Assembly: GCF_019218265.1 (NCBI RefSeq)
Contig: NZ_JAHUZE010000003.1
Span: 62,001 to 126,000 of the forward strand
DNA length: 64,000 bases
From: Maritimibacter dapengensis
Lineage (GTDB): Bacteria; Pseudomonadota; Alphaproteobacteria; Rhodobacterales; Rhodobacteraceae
Direction of reading: 5' to 3'
Shown here one piece after another: positions 44,879 to 53,732 of the stretch. Made by a program: the position numbers and the translations under genes. The notes under the pieces were generated by a model. That model did not search any database, was not told where the DNA came from, and saw nothing but the letters and a program-made list of their open reading frames with translations. How positions within the stretch are numbered: position 1 is the first letter of the stretch; each line of letters starts with the position of its first letter.

Positions 44879-46312
44879 CTAGACCAAAGTCGCCAGATGA
44901 TCTGCTAGTCGCAAGGACATTTGAACAATCGTCAGGGTCGGGTTTGCATACCCCCCCGTCGGGAAGACCGAAGATCCGCCGATGTAAAGGTTCTGAAGTT
45001 TGTGGACTTTCAGGTTTTTGTCCACGACCCCATGTGACGGGCTGTCGTGCATACGTGTGCCGCCCATATGGTGCCAACCGGCAATCATTCCGCCATTTGG
45101 GATCGCACCATCTTCAGCGATCCATTCAGCGAGGCGGGCCCTCCCCAGATCAGCCTGCGCAAGGTCTTGGGCGAATATCAATGTGGACATCGTGGCCGTG
45201 AGTCGGTCCTGCTCACTCCGCCGCCAATGGAGTTGCGGCCTGGGAATGCCGAGAGCGTCCGTCTCATCACCCAACGCCACGCGATTTGTTCGGACAGGAG
45301 CTTGTTCCCAATGACTCTCAAGTCGTGACCCACAGACAAGCGCCTTGCCTTGCGTACTTTTCAGGATTCGCGCACCCAAGCCAGGAGCGACGCACAGAAG
45401 ATCGGCGATCAATTGTTTGGAGCCCGAACCGTAGGCCGCTTCCGTCATCTGCAATCCGGCGTTCAAAATCCCCGCACTGACCTGTGCCTCACGCGTCAGG
45501 GCGAACGTCGCCTCTCCGTCCTTGAAAAAACCCTCACCTGTCTCGCGAAAAACAACGTCGGCAAGATTCGCGTGGGGATGCTCCATCCAGTAGGCCCCGA
45601 GAACATCCCTGTTCGCATTCAAGGCCCCACCATGTTGTTCATCAAACCAGAGCAACATGCGGGAGTTTTCAATTCCGCCCAGACACATGACAAAATTGTC
45701 GGCTTGGATTCTCCAGGTTTCACCATCGCGGGTCCTGACGGTCGCGTGACGGATCGCATCTCCTTCCGGCTCAAGATCGATCAGTGCGGTTTCAAGGCAA
45801 ACCTTCAAGGCATCCGACGACTCGCAGAACTCCATGTACTTCTCGCCGAAGAGCACAGGCGCAGAGTACTGGAACGTATTCTTGACTACATTCTCCGTAT
45901 ATTGCTCAACCTTGAAATCGTTAGTAATTTCAACGACTTCACAGGCCCCAGCAAGATAAGGATCAAGATCGCCTTTGCTGATGGGCCACCCGGTTTCGGG
46001 AAAACCGGGGTGCGGTTCGAAATCGTACGAATCGAGAGGAATGCAACGCCCACCCCAATGGTTCGAGGTCCCTCCAAACATTCGCAACCGTGCTTCGGCA
46101 AGGTCGTAATACGCATCGCCGACAACGCTTCCGGCGTATAATTGCTGAGACCAGTCTTCAAAGTACAGTCCACCGGCCTCGACTAGTAGGACCGAGACGC
46201 CGCGACGCGCCAGGTCCTGCGCGAGCGTCAAACCGGCCGGACCCGATCCGAAAACACAAATTTGCGCGGACTCGACATGGTCCGACGGAAAAGTCTTCGG
46301 CTCGAGAAACAT
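44879..46312 (-). CDS. GMC-family FAD oxidoreductase
   Basis: 477 residues. FAD-binding VFGSGPAGLTLAQDLARRG is at about 20-38, FGGTSNHWGGRC follows, and the C-terminal GMC domain has GWHHMGGTRM and GYANPTLTIV. It lacks its own signal peptide. Its start overlaps the stop of a 58-codon gene that encodes a twin-arginine signal, so it may be exported as a complex, as in sugar and alcohol dehydrogenases of the gluconate-dehydrogenase type. Substrate unknown; a sugar is likely from the location. Confidence 0.88.
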   Translation of the reverse strand: MFLEPKTFPSDHVESAQICVFGSGPAGLTLAQDLARRGVSVLLVEAGGLYFEDWSQQLYAGSVVGDAYYDLAEARLRMFGGTSNHWGGRCIPLDSYDFEPHPGFPETGWPISKGDLDPYLAGACEVVEITNDFKVEQYTENVVKNTFQYSAPVLFGEKYMEFCESSDALKVCLETALIDLEPEGDAIRHATVRTRDGETWRIQADNFVMCLGGIENSRMLLWFDEQHGGALNANRDVLGAYWMEHPHANLADVVFRETGEGFFKDGEATFALTREAQVSAGILNAGLQMTEAAYGSGSKQLIADLLCVAPGLGARILKSTQGKALVCGSRLESHWEQAPVRTNRVALGDETDALGIPRPQLHWRRSEQDRLTATMSTLIFAQDLAQADLGRARLAEWIAEDGAIPNGGMIAGWHHMGGTRMHDSPSHGVVDKNLKVHKLQNLYIGGSSVFPTGGYANPTLTIVQMSLRLADHLATLV

Positions 46313-46488
46313 CAGAGATCATCCTCTCGCAAGACCCAGCGAGATCTGACCCGAAAAACACGAACGGCTGGGAAAATCGCCATGACAGACATTGACAACA
46401 AACTGGCCAAGAAGCGCCGACGTCCGCCATCGGATACAGTCGACTTCGCGGGGCGCGTTCGGACGCCCTTCCCCATGGAATGAGCCAT
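46312..46488 (-). CDS. Small twin-arginine-signal protein coupled to the GMC oxidoreductase
   Basis: 58 residues: a basic N-terminus, then GGRRRFLASLLSMSVMAIFP, a twin-arginine (Tat) motif followed by a hydrophobic stretch, then a short charged tail. The stop overlaps the GMC start (TGATG). GAGGGG stands eight bases before the ATG at 46488. In three-subunit dehydrogenases a small Tat protein carries the folded flavoprotein across the membrane; this one is much shorter than those and could be a stripped-down carrier. Confidence 0.6.
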   Translation of the reverse strand: MAHSMGKGVRTRPAKSTVSDGGRRRFLASLLSMSVMAIFPAVRVFRVRSRWVLREDDL

Positions 46489-46667
46489 TATTAATCCCCT
46501 CAAACAAATCACCTTCTTGATGATGTTATCAAATTTCGCGGTCTTGTGCATTAGACAGTTGAGACGCTAGCCTTCAAATCGGAACACCAGAATGGTGTAC
46601 GCCCTACCGACGAAGCAATTCTGCGTGATCTGGGATCGACGGGCGAGAAGCTTTGCTAGGAGCAAAA
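46489..46667. promoter_or_regulatory. Divergent promoter region, GMC operon and acyltransferase
   Basis: About 180 A+T-rich bases between the small Tat gene and the acyltransferase gene. Several AT-rich boxes are present, but no pair of -35/-10 boxes stands out. AGGAG at 46658 serves the acyltransferase. Confidence 0.35.
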
Positions 46668-47651
46668 ATGCCAATCGGTCCGGGCCAGTTTCGCCTTTTT
46701 CTCGCACTTTGCGTGTGCGTCAGTCACCTGTCCCGCGTGAACATCGGAGAGACCGCGGTGTGCCTGTTTTTCATGCTAAGCGGTTACTGGGTCGTGCGAA
46801 TGTATCATGAGAAATACGCCAACCTTCAATTTCCAAACGCGACGTTCCTGATCTCACGCTTCCTGAGGATATGGCTGCTATATTCGGTTTGCACAGTGGT
46901 CTCGATTGCGGCATTCGCGATCATCCTCGGTCGCTACAATCCATCCAACTGGATTGCGCTCCCCCTGCTGGGAACGGCCGCGCATGGCAGGGACGTTCTG
47001 GGAATATCGTGGAGTCTCGACATCGAGGTGCAGTTCTACCTCACGGTGCCATTTCTTGCGTCCTTGCTGCTGTCGCCCGGTAACACGCGAAACTCGGTCA
47101 TACTGGTCACAGCGTGCGCCCTTACCGTATTGGGGTGGTTCCTTGCGGACAATTACGGCATCGACGTTCTGTTGGCCTACATCGTCCTCTTTCTTGCAGG
47201 TGCGCTCTCTTACACGTCGCAATTGAAACCAAGCGGTCGAGCAGCAATCGTTTCTGCTATCGTTTTCGTCTTGATCGGACTCCTTGCGCTACAGACGCCC
47301 CTCGCAGCTTTGTTTGATCGGACGCAGGCTAACCCGTTCAACGACCGGTGGTTTTCAGTCGTCTGGGTGCTCGTATTGGCACCTCTCGTCCACTGGAATG
47401 TTCGCCAGAGCAGCTCGCCGTTCGATCGAAAACTGGGAGATCTGTCTTACAGTATCTACCTTGTCCATTATCCGCTGTATTCGATCGCTGACCACCAGCT
47501 GGGCGGTGCCAATCCAGTGGAAAAGCTTGCGCTGCTGGCAGCGACGATGCCAATCGCCTTGATACCGTATCTCCTGGTCGATCGACCGCTGGATCGCAGG
47601 CGCGAAGCGCTTTCGAAGTACATCGCGCGCCGTCTCCATCGTTTCGGATGA
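46668..47651 (+). CDS. Acyltransferase 3 family membrane protein
   Basis: 327 residues with about ten membrane helices. The family His is in CVCVSHLSRVNIGE near the N-terminus, and LSYSIYLVHYPLYS is the C-terminal family block. Such proteins add acetyl or other acyl groups to exopolysaccharide or O-antigen sugars. It is at the short end for the family. The ATG at 46668 follows AGGAG by five bases; a TTG start five codons upstream is less likely. Confidence 0.85.
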   Translation: MPIGPGQFRLFLALCVCVSHLSRVNIGETAVCLFFMLSGYWVVRMYHEKYANLQFPNATFLISRFLRIWLLYSVCTVVSIAAFAIILGRYNPSNWIALPLLGTAAHGRDVLGISWSLDIEVQFYLTVPFLASLLLSPGNTRNSVILVTACALTVLGWFLADNYGIDVLLAYIVLFLAGALSYTSQLKPSGRAAIVSAIVFVLIGLLALQTPLAALFDRTQANPFNDRWFSVVWVLVLAPLVHWNVRQSSSPFDRKLGDLSYSIYLVHYPLYSIADHQLGGANPVEKLALLAATMPIALIPYLLVDRPLDRRREALSKYIARRLHRFG

Positions 47652-47769
47652 TGAAACAGACCTGTAAGCAATTCACCGCAAAAAGCTATTTTTACCAAGC
47701 CGATAATGCGCTACGTTTTCATTTGGGTATTTGACATAGCCTTTTTTTTTGCTGCAGGGATTGAGGGTC

Positions 47770-48297
47770 ATGCGTTTCACTGAAACACCCTTATCGGGTG
47801 CTTTTGTCGTTGAATTCGACAAGATCGAAGATGACCGGGGTTATTTCGGTCGCGCCTATTGCGCGCGGGAGTTCGAGGAACACGGTCTTGACCCGACCAT
47901 TGCACAGGTCAACTTGTCGGGGAATTTCGCCAAGGGCACGATCCGAGGTTTGCACTATCAGGCTCCACCGCATTCAGAAGTCAAAGTCATGCGATGCATC
48001 AATGGTGCGATCTGGGATCTTATCGTGGACATGAGGCCGGACTCTCCCACTTACCTGAAGCATTTCGGGATCGAGCTTTCATCGGAAAACCAAAAGGCTC
48101 TCTATGTTCCGGAGCAGTTTGCGCATGCCTATCTCGCACTCACCGATGGGGCTCAAGCATTCTATTCTGCAAGTGCCTTCTACACACCAGGCGCGGAGGG
48201 TGGCCTACGTTACGATGATCCCGCGCTTGGCATCGACTGGCCGATCCCTGTCGAAATCGTCTCGGAAAAAGACGCCAGTTGGCCCCTGCTAGGATGA
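47770..48297 (+). CDS. dTDP-4-dehydrorhamnose 3,5-epimerase family protein (RfbC-like)
   Basis: 175 residues of RmlC cupin fold: DDRGYFGRAYCAREFEEHGL, IRGLHYQAPPHSEVKVMRCI with the catalytic His, and QFAHAYLALTDGA. RmlC enzymes epimerise 4-keto-6-deoxy sugars on dTDP; close relatives act on CDP sugars. No rmlA, rmlB or rmlD is in the window, but a CDP-glucose synthase (RfbF) is, so a CDP-linked substrate is possible. The start at 47770 follows GAGGG. First gene of a four-gene plus-strand run. Confidence 0.85.
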   Translation: MRFTETPLSGAFVVEFDKIEDDRGYFGRAYCAREFEEHGLDPTIAQVNLSGNFAKGTIRGLHYQAPPHSEVKVMRCINGAIWDLIVDMRPDSPTYLKHFGIELSSENQKALYVPEQFAHAYLALTDGAQAFYSASAFYTPGAEGGLRYDDPALGIDWPIPVEIVSEKDASWPLLG

Positions 48298-48343
48298 TGG
48301 AGATGCAGCCCGACCGATCAGAAATCACCTGCGTGACGTGTCA

Positions 48344-49288
48344 ATGAACCAGCCGATGGACAAGCCTCGAGTTATGGTAACCGGCGCGAACGGTTTCATT
48401 GGCCGCGCCGCTGTTAAGGCCTTACTCGAATCTGGCGCAGAGGTGATCGGAACGTATCGAGGCGGCCAAGAACCGGAACTGACGCATGAAAAATTGAGCT
48501 GGGCTCAAGCGGATCTCACGACTCGCGCGGGTATCGAAGCCGTCTTTCTTGACCACCAGCCAACACATTTATTGGCTCTGGCATGGTACATGGGGCCGGG
48601 AAACCAGCAGGCGCTCGAGAATTTCCGGTGGATCCAACACTCGATCGACCTTCTTTTCGAGTTCTCGAAAGCTGGTGGCAAACGCGTGGTCTTTTGTGGT
48701 TCCTGCATGGAATACGACTGGTCAGAAGAAAAGAAACTGAACGAAACCGACACGCCCTTGAGGCCTGACACCGAATATGGCGCCGCCAAATCAGCGTTGT
48801 TCACGGCATACGGGCCCCTTTGCCGCAAACTCGAACTTTCGGCAGCATGGGCAAGACCGTTCTTCCTCTATGGCCCCGAAGAAAATCGACGCCGGCTCGT
48901 AGCTGATGTCATCGTGTCCTTGCTCGAGGGGCGAGAGGCTCTCTGCACGGAAGGCCTCCAGAAACGCGATTTCCTACATTCCGGCGATGTCGGGCGCGCG
49001 ATGTCGGAACTCCTTCTCAGCGACATCGAAGGTCCCTTGAACATAGGAAGTGGAACCGCAACAGCGGTGGCCGACGTGGTCAAAGAGATAGGAAGACAAA
49101 TCGGAAGACCGGATCTGCTTCGCCTTGGTGCGAGAGAAAGCCGTCCCGGCGATCCGCCACTGGTTGAGGCGGACACTACGAAGCTTCACTCTACACTCAA
49201 ATGGCAGCCGCGATTCGATTTGAATGAAGGTTTGGCTGACACGATCGCGTGGTGGCGCAAGGAATTGGAAAAAGAGGGTTTGAAATGA
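48344..49288 (+). CDS. NAD-dependent sugar epimerase/dehydratase
   Basis: 314 residues, an extended SDR: MVTGANGFIGRAAVKALLES near the N-terminus and catalytic Tyr-x3-Lys in DTEYGAAKSALF. It acts on a nucleotide sugar, probably reducing or epimerising a 4-keto intermediate. An in-frame GTG lies two codons before the ATG. Overlaps the next gene by four bases. Confidence 0.85.
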   Translation: MNQPMDKPRVMVTGANGFIGRAAVKALLESGAEVIGTYRGGQEPELTHEKLSWAQADLTTRAGIEAVFLDHQPTHLLALAWYMGPGNQQALENFRWIQHSIDLLFEFSKAGGKRVVFCGSCMEYDWSEEKKLNETDTPLRPDTEYGAAKSALFTAYGPLCRKLELSAAWARPFFLYGPEENRRRLVADVIVSLLEGREALCTEGLQKRDFLHSGDVGRAMSELLLSDIEGPLNIGSGTATAVADVVKEIGRQIGRPDLLRLGARESRPGDPPLVEADTTKLHSTLKWQPRFDLNEGLADTIAWWRKELEKEGLK

Positions 49289-50607
49289 GCGACGATGATA
49301 TCGTTATCCTGGGCACCGGTATGGCTGGATTGGGTGCAGCGCACCACTTTAATAGCCAGGGCGTAAGAGCTCGTATGTACGACAAGAACTCTTATCCTGG
49401 CGGTCACACCGCGACATTCGTGCATGACAGCGGCTTCGTGTTCGACGATGGTCCGCACATCTCATTCTCGAAGGATCCCCGTATCCAGGACCTCTTCGCA
49501 TCCAACGTCGATGGTCATTACGAGAAACTGCAGGCGTACGTTAACAACTACTATCATGGAGCTTGGGTGAAGCACCCGGCCCAGGCAAATCTCCACAACC
49601 TGCCAACGGAACTTAAAACGCAATGCGTTCTCGATTTCATCGAGGCGAGCAAAACGGACGTGGTTGAAAAGCCGGCAAACTATCTTGAGTGGCTGATCAG
49701 CGTCTTCGGCAAAACCTTTGCGACCCACTTCCCGGCAGTCTACGGCAAAAAGTATCACACAGTCGATGCCGAGAAAATGAGCACCGTCTGGATGGGTCCC
49801 CGTCTGTATCGCCCCTCGATGGAAGAAGTCATTCGGGGGGCACTGTTCGCCGAAACGCCGGATGTTCATTACATTTCCGACTTCCGATACCCCAGCGAAG
49901 GCGGGTTCATTTCGTATCTGAAACCGTTCATGGAAAAGGCCGAAATGAAGCTCGACCACGAGGTCGTCCACATAGACCCAAAAGCGAAAAGCGTTCGGTT
50001 CGCCAATGGTGAAACGGTGGAATACAAGCAGTTGGTTTCTTCGATCCCGCTGCCCGACCTCATTCCCCTGATAGACGGGGCACCCGAGAACGTAAAAGCC
50101 GCTGCTGCTCAGCTTTGCGCAACGACTTGCGTTACGGTCAATATCGGCCTCGCGCGGGACGACTTCACGCCGGCAACCTGGACCTACATCTATGACGAAG
50201 ACATCGTGTTCACGCGACTGAGCTTCCCGCACAAGATGTCGCCGTCCACGTGCCCACCGGGCACCGGTTCGATCCAGGCGGAATGCTACTATTCCTGGAA
50301 ATACCGCCCGCTGGACGTGACGCCGGATGATCTGATCCAACCTGTCATCGACGACCTCGTTAAGATCGGGCTAATCCGCGAGGACGAAGAAATCCTGCAT
50401 ACCGATGCGCGACTGATCCCGCACGCGAACATTATCTTCGATCTCGACCGGGAAACCGCTCTGCCGATCGTTCACGAATGGCTTGACGAAATCGGCATTA
50501 CCTACGTTGGTCGGTTTGGGGAGTGGGGATACCAATGGACGGACGAAGCATTCAAGTCTGGCGAACGAGGCGCGCGCCAAGTCCTTGAACGCCGCGTCGA
50601 TGCTTGA
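49285..50607 (+). CDS. FAD-dependent oxidase, UDP-galactopyranose mutase/PPOX-like
   Basis: 440 residues. N-terminal FAD motif VILGTGMAGLGAAHHFNSQG, then DKNSYPGGHTATF and FDDGPHISFSKD, as in protoporphyrinogen-oxidase-like and UDP-galactopyranose-mutase-like proteins. In polysaccharide clusters such proteins are mutases or oxidases of sugar nucleotides. The reaction here is unknown. Start overlaps the epimerase stop (ATGA). Confidence 0.8.
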   Translation: MSDDDIVILGTGMAGLGAAHHFNSQGVRARMYDKNSYPGGHTATFVHDSGFVFDDGPHISFSKDPRIQDLFASNVDGHYEKLQAYVNNYYHGAWVKHPAQANLHNLPTELKTQCVLDFIEASKTDVVEKPANYLEWLISVFGKTFATHFPAVYGKKYHTVDAEKMSTVWMGPRLYRPSMEEVIRGALFAETPDVHYISDFRYPSEGGFISYLKPFMEKAEMKLDHEVVHIDPKAKSVRFANGETVEYKQLVSSIPLPDLIPLIDGAPENVKAAAAQLCATTCVTVNIGLARDDFTPATWTYIYDEDIVFTRLSFPHKMSPSTCPPGTGSIQAECYYSWKYRPLDVTPDDLIQPVIDDLVKIGLIREDEEILHTDARLIPHANIIFDLDRETALPIVHEWLDEIGITYVGRFGEWGYQWTDEAFKSGERGARQVLERRVDA

Positions 50608-50630
50608 TCGTGGGGCAAGGTAGGAACGAA

Positions 50631-51776
50631 ATGGTCGAGAATCTCGAATCCAGGACGGACGCGCGGGTCGCGCTGCTTTCGTTGCGGAATATCGAGAACC
50701 ACGTCTCGCGATCACACGGTTACGAGTTCGAAGATACAATCCTGGAAATGGATCAGGCGGACCTGATTGCGCCGGAAGCCATCCAATCCCAGCGCATCGT
50801 TACCGGAATAAAGAACCGACTGTCCTACCGTTCCCAAGCCGCGCGATACCTGCCAACCGGACTGAAACAGGTGGAACTCGGTCAAGACTATGATCTGTTT
50901 TTCTACAGTATCGCTCAGCTTCGTGATCTCAATGCGCTGGACGCTGTGCGGTCTTGGCGCGAAAGGTCTGCGAGCGCCATTTGCTGGATCCAAGAGCTTT
51001 GGATTGCACATCTTGACCAGCACGCAGCACTGCTTGAACGTCTGAACGAATTTGATTTCGTCATCTGTTCATTTGCAGGCACGGCAGAAGCACTTAAAGG
51101 GCGGCTGAAAGTCCCGGTACATGCAATACCCTGGGGGCTCGACGCGGTTCATTTCTGCCCCTGGCCGAATCCTCCCGAACGGGCGATCGAAGCCCTGGGT
51201 ATTGGCGTCCGGCATCCCAATACCCATGCAGCGCTGATCGACCATGCAGATCGCACTGGAAGTTACTATTCATATGAAACGATATCCGGTCGCGCCGAAA
51301 TGACCGATTATCGTGCACATCGGAAAAACTACGTCGGTCAATTGCAGCGGTCGCGCTACTTTTTTTCTTACATCGCGAAAATCGAACGACCAGAAGAACG
51401 CGCCCTGCAAACAGAGTTTGGTCTCCGTTACATCGAGGGTATGGCAGCCGGTGCGGTTATCCTGGGAAGCAAAATCGACAGCGACGCTTTCCGGAAACAC
51501 CTGGATTGGGAAGATTCCGTTATTGACGTGCCTTACGACTGCGCGGAGATCGATAAGGTGATCGAAAGCCTGAATGCAGAACCTGAACGGCTGGCCGCAA
51601 TCAGTCAGAGGAACATTGTCACTTGTATCGAACGGCACGATCACCTGGACAGGTGGCGCCGGGTCTTGGAATTGGCCGGTCTTGAAACGACGCCCCAGAT
51701 GAGCGCACGCCAGATCAAGCTCGATGAGTTGGAGGCACTGGCGCAAGGTGTTTCCACCTCGATAGCCGCCAGTTAA
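50631..51776 (+). CDS. Glycosyltransferase (CgeB-like, GT-B)
   Basis: 381 residues. The C-terminal half has GLRYIEGMAAGAVILGSKID and a short GT-B-type sugar-nucleotide end, with VHAIPWGLDAVHFCPWP at the domain junction. It likely adds a sugar to the growing repeat unit. AGGA is five bases before the ATG at 50631; the frame opens upstream with TTG overlapping the previous stop, which is a weaker start. Converges with the epimerase gene 12 bases on. Confidence 0.75.
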   Translation: MVENLESRTDARVALLSLRNIENHVSRSHGYEFEDTILEMDQADLIAPEAIQSQRIVTGIKNRLSYRSQAARYLPTGLKQVELGQDYDLFFYSIAQLRDLNALDAVRSWRERSASAICWIQELWIAHLDQHAALLERLNEFDFVICSFAGTAEALKGRLKVPVHAIPWGLDAVHFCPWPNPPERAIEALGIGVRHPNTHAALIDHADRTGSYYSYETISGRAEMTDYRAHRKNYVGQLQRSRYFFSYIAKIERPEERALQTEFGLRYIEGMAAGAVILGSKIDSDAFRKHLDWEDSVIDVPYDCAEIDKVIESLNAEPERLAAISQRNIVTCIERHDHLDRWRRVLELAGLETTPQMSARQIKLDELEALAQGVSTSIAAS

Positions 51777-51787
51777 CCTCTGATTTT

Positions 51788-52852
51788 TCAGCCTGTCTTT
51801 CTGAATTCGGCATCAAGCCGTTCTTCCGCCACCAACGCTTCGAGCTGAGCGAGGCGCTTGTATTTCCGGCCTTCGAAGTCTTCGGGCTTCAGCCCGTATT
51901 CCTTGACCGCGTCGAAGAGCTGCTGCGCGCCGCGCACGGCGTCCCATTGCGGTTTGAAGTCAGGGATCAGGCGCTCGATCTTGGCCGAACTAACCCGATA
52001 TGACCGATTGTCCGGTCCAGCATCCGAAGCGTAGTCGATCTTGGCGCCGGGCACCGTATCGGCGACGATTTCGGCCAGATCCTTGATCTGGTAGTTGTTC
52101 TCGGTGCGGCAGACGTTGAACGCTTCACCACGGATCGCATCCGCATCGGCGTTAAGAGCGGCGACGAACGCGCGGGCCATGTCCTCCACGTGAATGATCG
52201 GACGCCACGGCGTGCCGTCGGACATCATCAGGATTTTCCCGGACGTGTAGGCATGCGCGACGAGGTTGTTCAGCACGATGTCGAACCGCATCCGGGGACT
52301 GACACCGTAGGCCGTCGCGAAGCGCAGGAAGACCGGCGTGAAGGTCTCATCAGCCAGCGGCTTCAGATCGCGTTCCGCGAGAACCTTGGAGCGCCCGTAA
52401 TCCGTTTGCGGATTGAGCTGACCGCTCTCGTCGATCATGTCGGCACCCGCCTTGCCGTAGTTCGAGCAGGACGACGCGAATACGAAACGAGACGCGCCAG
52501 CTTCCTTTGCGCATTGCGCCACGTGGACGGAACCTTCGTGGTTGATCTTCTGCGTCAGACCGGGGCGCAATTGCCCGAGCGGATCGTTGGACAGGGCCGC
52601 GAGGTGGACGACCGCATCGAACCCCTCAAGGTCCGCCGGCGTCAGATCACGGATGTCCTTTCCGATATTTTCGACCTCGGGGATCTCACCGCCAGGTGGA
52701 AAGTCTGCTCGGTCAAAGAGATTTATATCGCACCCAGTCACCTGGATGCCCGCCGCGGCCAATACCGGCACGGTTACTGTCCCCACGTAACCCAGATGTC
52801 CCGTTACCAGAACCCGATTGATCTTCCCATGTTGCCCAGGGTCGGTTGCCAT
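51788..52852 (-). CDS. NAD-dependent epimerase/dehydratase
   Basis: 354 residues. SDR Rossmann motif VLVTGHLGYVGTVTVPVLAA, then ASSCSNYGKAG and the catalytic Tyr-x3-Lys in TDYGRSKVLAE. It likely converts a CDP- or other nucleotide-linked sugar. Its first 46 codons overlap the 3' end of rfbF in another frame. Both proteins show family sequence in the shared part, so both frames are real. Confidence 0.88.
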   Translation of the reverse strand: MATDPGQHGKINRVLVTGHLGYVGTVTVPVLAAAGIQVTGCDINLFDRADFPPGGEIPEVENIGKDIRDLTPADLEGFDAVVHLAALSNDPLGQLRPGLTQKINHEGSVHVAQCAKEAGASRFVFASSCSNYGKAGADMIDESGQLNPQTDYGRSKVLAERDLKPLADETFTPVFLRFATAYGVSPRMRFDIVLNNLVAHAYTSGKILMMSDGTPWRPIIHVEDMARAFVAALNADADAIRGEAFNVCRTENNYQIKDLAEIVADTVPGAKIDYASDAGPDNRSYRVSSAKIERLIPDFKPQWDAVRGAQQLFDAVKEYGLKPEDFEGRKYKRLAQLEALVAEERLDAEFRKTG

Positions 52853-53624
52853 TTTTCCACATCTCCTCAAGCCGCCGTTTGTCGGCCAAATGATCCATAC
52901 AATACCAAAATCCCTGATGACGGTAGGCCATCAGTTCGCCGAGTTCCATGAGCTTGGGCAAAGGGCCTTCTTCCCACATGATCTCGTCGCCATTCACATC
53001 CGCAATCGCCTCGAAAACCTCTGGCTCCAGGACGAAGAAACCACCGTTGATCCAATCGACCGCCGTCTCAGGCTTCTCTTCAAACCCCAAGACAAGTCCG
53101 TCTTCTCTTACAGAGAGGTGTCCGAAGGTCGTCAGTGGCCGCACCATCGTCATGGTCGCCAACTTGCCATGCGACTTGTGGAAAGCGATCAGTTCGTTGA
53201 TGTCGACATTTGAAACGCCGTCACCATACGTCAGCATGAACGTCTCGCCGCCGAGATATGGCTCCAACCGGGCCAACCTGCCACCGGTCATGGTGTCGAC
53301 CCCGGTGTCGATCATGTCAATCGTCCAAGGCGGCACCGGAGCGGGATCGGGAAGCTCGCCTTCTGGCTCGCCAAACAACTCCCGGTTTTCGAAATCCACT
53401 CTGAGGTTTCCGCCATATTGGCAAAGGTCGGAAACGTATTTCTTGATCATGTCGCCCATGTAGCCGAGCGCCAGCACGAACTCATGATGACCGTGGGTCG
53501 AGTAATGCTGCATGATATGCCAAAGGATTGGCCGGTTCGCGACCTCGACCAATGGTTTCGGTCGGACCCGCGTTTCTTCAATAAGACGCGACCCCTTGCC
53601 GCCTGCAAAAATCACTGTTTTCAA
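52713..53624 (-). CDS. rfbF: Glucose-1-phosphate cytidylyltransferase RfbF with a C-terminal extension
   Basis: 303 residues. KTVIFAGGKGSRLIEETRVR at the start binds CTP, and WINGGFFVLEPEVFEAI and the ending NGNRPWATWE are family blocks. It makes CDP-glucose. The family ends near NGNRPWATWE (about 267), but here the frame runs on for 36 residues of low-complexity Gly/Ser/Arg sequence over the next gene, giving a 140-base overlap. The start is TTG, five bases after AGGAGG. CDP-glucose 4,6-dehydratase is not in the window. Confidence 0.9.
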   Translation of the reverse strand: MKTVIFAGGKGSRLIEETRVRPKPLVEVANRPILWHIMQHYSTHGHHEFVLALGYMGDMIKKYVSDLCQYGGNLRVDFENRELFGEPEGELPDPAPVPPWTIDMIDTGVDTMTGGRLARLEPYLGGETFMLTYGDGVSNVDINELIAFHKSHGKLATMTMVRPLTTFGHLSVREDGLVLGFEEKPETAVDWINGGFFVLEPEVFEAIADVNGDEIMWEEGPLPKLMELGELMAYRHQGFWYCMDHLADKRRLEEMWKNGNRPWATWEDQSGSGNGTSGLRGDSNRAGIGRGGHPGDWVRYKSL

Positions 53625-53732
53625 TATGCCCTCCTGCGACCGGACAGACCGGCCCCGTTGAGTCTGAATGCGACTCGGCGATTTCACAATCACCTTAACC
53701 AGTTTTGCCGCCAGAATCTGGTATTCGTTGTT

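Noticed and set aside
46262-46483. Plus-strand open frame opposite the Tat small gene
   Set aside because: The minus frame has a ribosome site, a Tat motif and a start overlap with the GMC gene; the plus frame has none of these.
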